Assembly: GCA_043764095.1 (NCBI GenBank)
Contig: JAYUKX010000197.1
Location: forward strand, 1 to 64,000
Source: M3007 sp043764095
GTDB lineage: Bacteria > Bacteroidota > Bacteroidia > Chitinophagales > Saprospiraceae
Reading direction: 5' to 3'
DNA length: 64,000 nucleotides
The position numbers were made by a program, and so were the translations under genes. Position 1 is the stretch's first letter. Each line of letters begins with the position of its first letter. The notes under the pieces were generated by a model, which saw only the letters and a program-made list of their open reading frames with translations, made no database searches and had not been told where the DNA came from. Positions 60,037-64,000 of this stretch are shown here, piece after piece.

Positions 60037-60366
60037 TTATAGATTAAATATCTGCTCTAACTTCATCCATTTCTCTCCCGGTTTGGCCCAAGGTAGTCCT
60101 TGTTGGTACTTCCACATAAGGGTTTCCCACTCTTGCACCTTAGGATTGGCCAAATCTGCTGCGTTTTTGGATTCAAACGAAAATGCAGCCGAGACCTCCA
60201 TGATCATAAATAGGCGGTGCTCGATACGATAAATCTGCATGTCCGAAATACCCGAAGCACGGATGCTATCGAGTATTTCGGGCCAAACCGCTTGGTGATA
60301 GGCTTCATATTCAGCGATAAGTACTGGATCTGGCTTTAAATCAACTGCAAAGCAATATCGCATCAT
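60037..60366 (-). CDS. rhaM: L-rhamnose mutarotase
   Basis: 109 residues. YEAYHQAVWPEILDSIRASGISDMQIYRIEHRLFMIMEV and ADLANPKVQEWETLMWKYQQGLPWAKPGEKW match the RhaM/DUF718 family, including the active-site His and the end W(A)KPGEKW. It interconverts alpha- and beta-L-rhamnose. It overlaps the glgC stop by one base (TAATG). Co-transcription with glycogen genes is odd; some members act on fucose. Confidence 0.88.
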   Translation of the reverse strand: MMRYCFAVDLKPDPVLIAEYEAYHQAVWPEILDSIRASGISDMQIYRIEHRLFMIMEVSAAFSFESKNAADLANPKVQEWETLMWKYQQGLPWAKPGEKWMKLEQIFNL

Positions 60367-61637
60367 TACATAATTCTTGTACCTTCTTCAATAACGGCAC
60401 CTTTTTTAACGACCACGATACCATCGCGAATGGTATATGCGGGAGCATCCATATCTTGCAAGTGTTCGCCTCCTTTGATCACTACATTGTTGCCAATTCG
60501 ACAACCTTTATCGAGGATCGCAAATTCGATATGGCAATAATGCCCTACACCAAGCGGTATTTGATCGGGGTTAGTTGCCATTTCTTCTAGGCTCTGGTAT
60601 TTGTCACTACCCATCATAATGGTGTTTTTGATCACGGTGTTTTCTCCAATTCGAGAACGAATACCGACAATTGCCGTATCGATTAATCGGGCATGGATAA
60701 TGGAACCCTCGGCGATCAATGCACGGTTGAGTTGTGTGCCACCGTAAAATTTGGCAGGAGCCAAATTCCGCGAACGCGTGTAAATTTTCCTGTTTTGGCT
60801 AAATAAATCAAACGACGGGATATGGTCGGTCAGTTCAATATTTGCCTCAAAAAAGGATCTAATCGTACCAATATCGGTCCAATATCCTTCGTATTGATAA
60901 GCAGATACCTTATAGCCACTTGTAATTGCCAATGGAATGATTTCCTTACCAAAATCGACGGCACCTGTTTCTGTATCAAAAAGATCTGCTAGTGCCTTTC
61001 TGCTAAAGATATAAATACCCATGCTGGCCATGTATTGCTTACCCCGTTTTTTGTTAGCAGGGCTTACTTCACTTACCCATGCTGGCAACTGATCGGTATG
61101 CGGTTTTTCAATAAAGGATGGAATCATGCCTTTTTCGTCCACTTTCATAATGCCAAAACCTGTAGCATCGCGAGCGTCAACGGGTAAGCAGGCGATACTT
61201 ACGTCGGCTCCTTTGGCAATATGCTCTTTAACCATATCTTCAAAGTCCATTTGGTACAATTGGTCACCCGATAGTATGAGGACATAGTCGAATTCGTGCC
61301 GCTCGTAGTGCATACGGCTTTGACGTACCGCATCCGCCGTGCCTTGGAACCATTCTTTACTACCTGGAGTTTGTTCGGCTGCTAAAATATCGACAAAACC
61401 TTGAGAGAAATGGTCAAAATTGTAAGTGTTTTTGATGTGCGCATTGAGGGATGCGGAATTGTATTGGGTCAAAACAAACATCCGCTTAACCCCTGAATTG
61501 ATACAGTTTGAAATTGGAATGTCTATCAAACGGTATTTGCCACCTATGGGCACCGCTGGTTTTGAACGCTGGTCGGTCAGTGGATATAACCTGCTACCTG
61601 CTCCTCCTCCGAGGATAATAGATATCATTTTTATCAT
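60366..61637 (-). CDS. glgC: glucose-1-phosphate adenylyltransferase
   Basis: 423 residues (start also possible at 61628). N-terminal GT-A nucleotidyltransferase domain with ILGGGAGSRLYPLTDQRSKPAVPIGGKYRLIDIPISNC, FQGTADAVRQ and the SGDQLYQMD active-site Asp. C-terminal left-handed beta-helix from ~residue 300 (HARLIDTAIVGIRSRIGENTVIKNTIMMGSD). It makes ADP-glucose for glycogen, the rate-setting step. Confidence 0.95.
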   Translation of the reverse strand: MIKMISIILGGGAGSRLYPLTDQRSKPAVPIGGKYRLIDIPISNCINSGVKRMFVLTQYNSASLNAHIKNTYNFDHFSQGFVDILAAEQTPGSKEWFQGTADAVRQSRMHYERHEFDYVLILSGDQLYQMDFEDMVKEHIAKGADVSIACLPVDARDATGFGIMKVDEKGMIPSFIEKPHTDQLPAWVSEVSPANKKRGKQYMASMGIYIFSRKALADLFDTETGAVDFGKEIIPLAITSGYKVSAYQYEGYWTDIGTIRSFFEANIELTDHIPSFDLFSQNRKIYTRSRNLAPAKFYGGTQLNRALIAEGSIIHARLIDTAIVGIRSRIGENTVIKNTIMMGSDKYQSLEEMATNPDQIPLGVGHYCHIEFAILDKGCRIGNNVVIKGGEHLQDMDAPAYTIRDGIVVVKKGAVIEEGTRIM

Positions 61638-61726
61638 AAATAGTGCTTTGTTTGAATTAAATTGACTTTATTTTTATGGTTTGCTTTTTTTGATATACGT
61701 TTTATGTCGAAAGGTATGTGTAAATT

Positions 61727-63355
61727 CTACTTTTTCTCTTTTTTTGGTCCTTTTTTCGGTGTTGCTTCTGCTTTTTTAGGAGCAGTCTCCACTTTTTTAG
61801 GTTTTGCCTCTGTTTTTTTAGTAGTATTCTCCATTTTTGGGGCTGCTGCCTCTGTTTTTTTAGGAGCATCCACCATTTTTTTTCTTGGGCCTACCTCTGC
61901 CCCAATACTCTTATACACCTTTATATATTCTGCCATAGTATTTTCCCAAGAAAAATCAATGGACATGATTCGAGAACGCAGGATACTCAAACCATTTGGA
62001 TCTTCGTGCCATAAACTTGCAGCGCGATAAATTGCATATACGGCATCTTCTAAACTAAATTGATCAAACCTAATACCTCGTCCGCTGCCATCTGGCTCAC
62101 CCATATCTGGTACGGTATCTTTGAGTCCGCCGATAGAACGCACAATTGGTATTGTACCATAACGCATAGAGTACAATTGATTGAGGCCGCATGGTTCTAC
62201 CCTCGAAGGCATTATTAAATAATCGGAACCGGCGTAAATTTGATGCGAAAGTGCCTCATTGTAATCAATTACCGCATTAAAACGTCCGCTATACGTATGC
62301 GCCATGCTTTTAAATTCATTTTGGGTCCAAGTCTCACCCGTACCTAGCACCAAAAAGGATACCCGCGCGCCGGAATTAAGGAACCGCTTATATACTTCGG
62401 GCAAAAGATCACTGCCTTTTTCACCAACCATACGACCGATAAAACTAACCAATGGCCAATCTTTTCGTAGGCCAAACCACTCACAAAGTACGGCTTTATT
62501 GGCTGCTTTAAATGCCTTAATAGATGCGGGTTTGTTACTTTCCAAACGGGATTGTACCATTGGATCTGTTTTAGGATCCCAAACATTGGCATCAATACCA
62601 TTAATAATGCCAGTTTCTTTGCGCCATTCTTGCTGAAATAATGATTCCAATCCCATACTACTTTGATGTAATTCATAGAGGTAAGAGTTGGAAACCGTTG
62701 TTACAGCCCACGCTGTTTTAATAGCACCCGCCATTGGGTTCACAACACCATTCCAGTCAAGAATAGTACCTGTGCCTGGTTCATAAGGCGGTAGTAAGGG
62801 CGCGTTTTTCCAGCCAAATGCGCCTTGATATTGGCCATTATGGATCGTAAATACGGTTGGAATGGGTGCTAGTTGTTGGTATTTGGGGCAATACTTCATC
62901 ATCCAAGGGATGAGGCCAGTATGATGGTCGTGGCAATGAATCACCAAAGGACGATCGTGCCAAGGGAATGACATCAGCCATTCCAATACCGCTTGTTGGA
63001 AAGCAACCGAACGCCGAACTTCGTCGCTATACGGCGCACCCGACGGATCGTTATAAATACCGGGTCTGTCAAATAATCCCGGTAGATGTACCGTAAATAA
63101 AGGATAACCAAGTGTATTGCCTGCTTGTTGGTGCACCTCAAAATAGTGCTCTGTCCAGTCGATCCACACTGATCCGCTATATACTGTGATCCATTCTGCA
63201 GCATTGATCCATTTCGTTGCGTATTTGGGAATAATAGCAGCAGAGAGCATGTCGGCAGCGGAAAAATACTTAGGGAGCGAACCCACTACGTCGCCTAATC
63301 CACCTGTTTTGGCGGCAGGATAGCACTCCGCAGAAACATGAAGTATTTGTATCAT
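61727..63355 (-). CDS. glgA: glycogen synthase
   Basis: 542 residues. GT5 enzyme: N-terminal HVSAECYPAAKTGGLGDVVGSLPKYF (K-x-GG-L ADP-glucose site), HDHHTGLIPWMM, C-terminal EPCGLNQLYSMRYGTIPIVRSIGGLKDTV (E377-type motif). The last ~50 residues are a Lys/Ala/Glu/Pro-rich tail (PKKTEAAAPKMENTTKK) not seen in standard GlgA. With glgC downstream it makes glycogen. Separated from glgC by 89 bases. Confidence 0.95.
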   Translation of the reverse strand: MIQILHVSAECYPAAKTGGLGDVVGSLPKYFSAADMLSAAIIPKYATKWINAAEWITVYSGSVWIDWTEHYFEVHQQAGNTLGYPLFTVHLPGLFDRPGIYNDPSGAPYSDEVRRSVAFQQAVLEWLMSFPWHDRPLVIHCHDHHTGLIPWMMKYCPKYQQLAPIPTVFTIHNGQYQGAFGWKNAPLLPPYEPGTGTILDWNGVVNPMAGAIKTAWAVTTVSNSYLYELHQSSMGLESLFQQEWRKETGIINGIDANVWDPKTDPMVQSRLESNKPASIKAFKAANKAVLCEWFGLRKDWPLVSFIGRMVGEKGSDLLPEVYKRFLNSGARVSFLVLGTGETWTQNEFKSMAHTYSGRFNAVIDYNEALSHQIYAGSDYLIMPSRVEPCGLNQLYSMRYGTIPIVRSIGGLKDTVPDMGEPDGSGRGIRFDQFSLEDAVYAIYRAASLWHEDPNGLSILRSRIMSIDFSWENTMAEYIKVYKSIGAEVGPRKKMVDAPKKTEAAAPKMENTTKKTEAKPKKVETAPKKAEATPKKGPKKEKK

Positions 63356-63506
63356 AAGTGTGTCGGATTTTTTTTTAATTTGATGACCAAATAAGATTTG
63401 GAATGCAGTTTTTCTTTTTGTACCGCGAAATGTACACCTAAGATTTATTTGATTGCATCAAAAACGTGTGTATTTTTTTACCTTGTGGCCAAATTTTTTA
63501 TATAAC

Positions 63507-64000
63507 ATGAAAATAGGCTATTTTTTACCCGTTTTGCTCTTAATTGGAGCAGTTTATTTCTTGAAAAATCAACCCTTAGTTGCTGTCCATATTCCTTCTG
63601 GTGAACAGGAGGAAAACAAGGAGGCTCGTGCCGCATGGGATAAAATGCGACTGGCCGATCCAGCAACAGGCGAAATTCCATTGGGCATATCTTATTTGGA
63701 GCGTCAGTTTGCTGCGCAAATGCCGATCGCAGCGCAGGAGCGGGGTGGTGCCGGTACATGGGAAGTACGTGGCCCTTGGAACGTAGGTGGACGTACCCGT
63801 GCGTTAGCATTGGATGTTGTTAACCCCAGTCATATTTTTGCCGGTGGTGTTTCTGGCGGTCTTTGGGAAAGTACCGATGCTGGCCAATCTTGGCAACGCC
63901 GTACGCCACTTAATGCACATCCCGGAGTTGTGAGTATTGCACAAGATAAAAGACCTGGTAAAACCAATAATTGGTACTATATTTCAGGCGAGATAACAGG
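63507..64000 (+). CDS. exported BNR/VPS10-type protein, 5' part only
   Basis: Open to the window edge, 164+ codons. MKIGYFLPVLLLIGAVYFLKN is a signal anchor; GPWNVGGRTRALALDVVNPS, then AGGVSGGLWESTDAGQSWQRRTP, is the first propeller Asp-box blade, like the 43519 protein. Probably a long T9SS-secreted BNR protein. Confidence 0.8.
   Translation, partial: MKIGYFLPVLLLIGAVYFLKNQPLVAVHIPSGEQEENKEARAAWDKMRLADPATGEIPLGISYLERQFAAQMPIAAQERGGAGTWEVRGPWNVGGRTRALALDVVNPSHIFAGGVSGGLWESTDAGQSWQRRTPLNAHPGVVSIAQDKRPGKTNNWYYISGEIT

Overview
The window is a piece of a Bacteroidota chromosome, most like the Saprospiraceae and relatives. The evidence is: promoters of the TTG-N19-21-TAnnTTTG type; few Shine-Dalgarno sites; exported proteins whose leaders end in FAQ/FSQ/TAQ; a protein with a type IX secretion C-terminal tail (51338-53878); bacillithiol synthesis (BshC); and an S16 ribosomal protein with a long acidic tail. 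Host genes lie at 1-3989 and 42680-64000.

The centre (about 3994-42675, ~38.7 kb) is a complete-looking Mu-like transposable prophage with a contractile tail. Its borders can be placed from the sequence. It sits inside a host DUF4349 membrane-protein gene: the C-terminal half is at 3279-3989 and the N-terminal half at 42676-42846, both on the minus strand. Both halves share ATAGTTTT at the junction, and joining them restores one open frame of 293 codons. The ends carry related inverted motifs (TTCCAAATGGACA / TGTACTTTTGGAA), and the left end has three copies of a TTTTTGSCCTGAAAA-type site.

Prophage layout: a left-end control region; a repressor (5028-5492, minus) facing the early operon across paired operators; DDE transposase (MuA type) and AAA+ ATPase (MuB type); a run of small early genes with an HNH nuclease, a P-loop ATPase, two tRNA-like elements and a minus-strand membrane cargo gene (14060-14566); a promoter-hairpin-terminator unit that looks like a ~140-nt RNA; a KilA-N/ORF6N-like antirepressor candidate; lysis genes (minus, 16650-17978); head/packaging genes on the minus strand (virion morphogenesis protein, minor head protein F with a CdiA-like nuclease tail, portal, gp36, TerL, TerS; 18810-24467); then protease-scaffold, capsid, sheath, tube, chaperone with a -1 frameshift, tape measure, holin, hub, spike and baseplate genes on the plus strand (24627-41677); and a Dam methylase gene interrupted by an amber codon (41762-42580). 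Four consecutive genes in the tail operon (29313-33509) encode proteins with clear Sec signal peptides, which is odd for virion proteins.

Two lesions, a frameshift in the gpJ-like baseplate gene (39551-40410) and the amber codon in the Dam gene, suggest the prophage may be decaying, unless they are recoding events or sequence errors.

The host flanks hold katG, a CIA30 protein, a secreted parvulin-like protein, a large VPS10/BNR-repeat protein, a DUF692 protein, an O-antigen ligase-like protein, a type IX-secreted surface protein, bshC-speD, lepB, rpsP, an L-rhamnose mutarotase, glgC and glgA, and the start of a second BNR-type secreted protein cut by the window edge. All product calls come from reading motifs by eye, with no database search.
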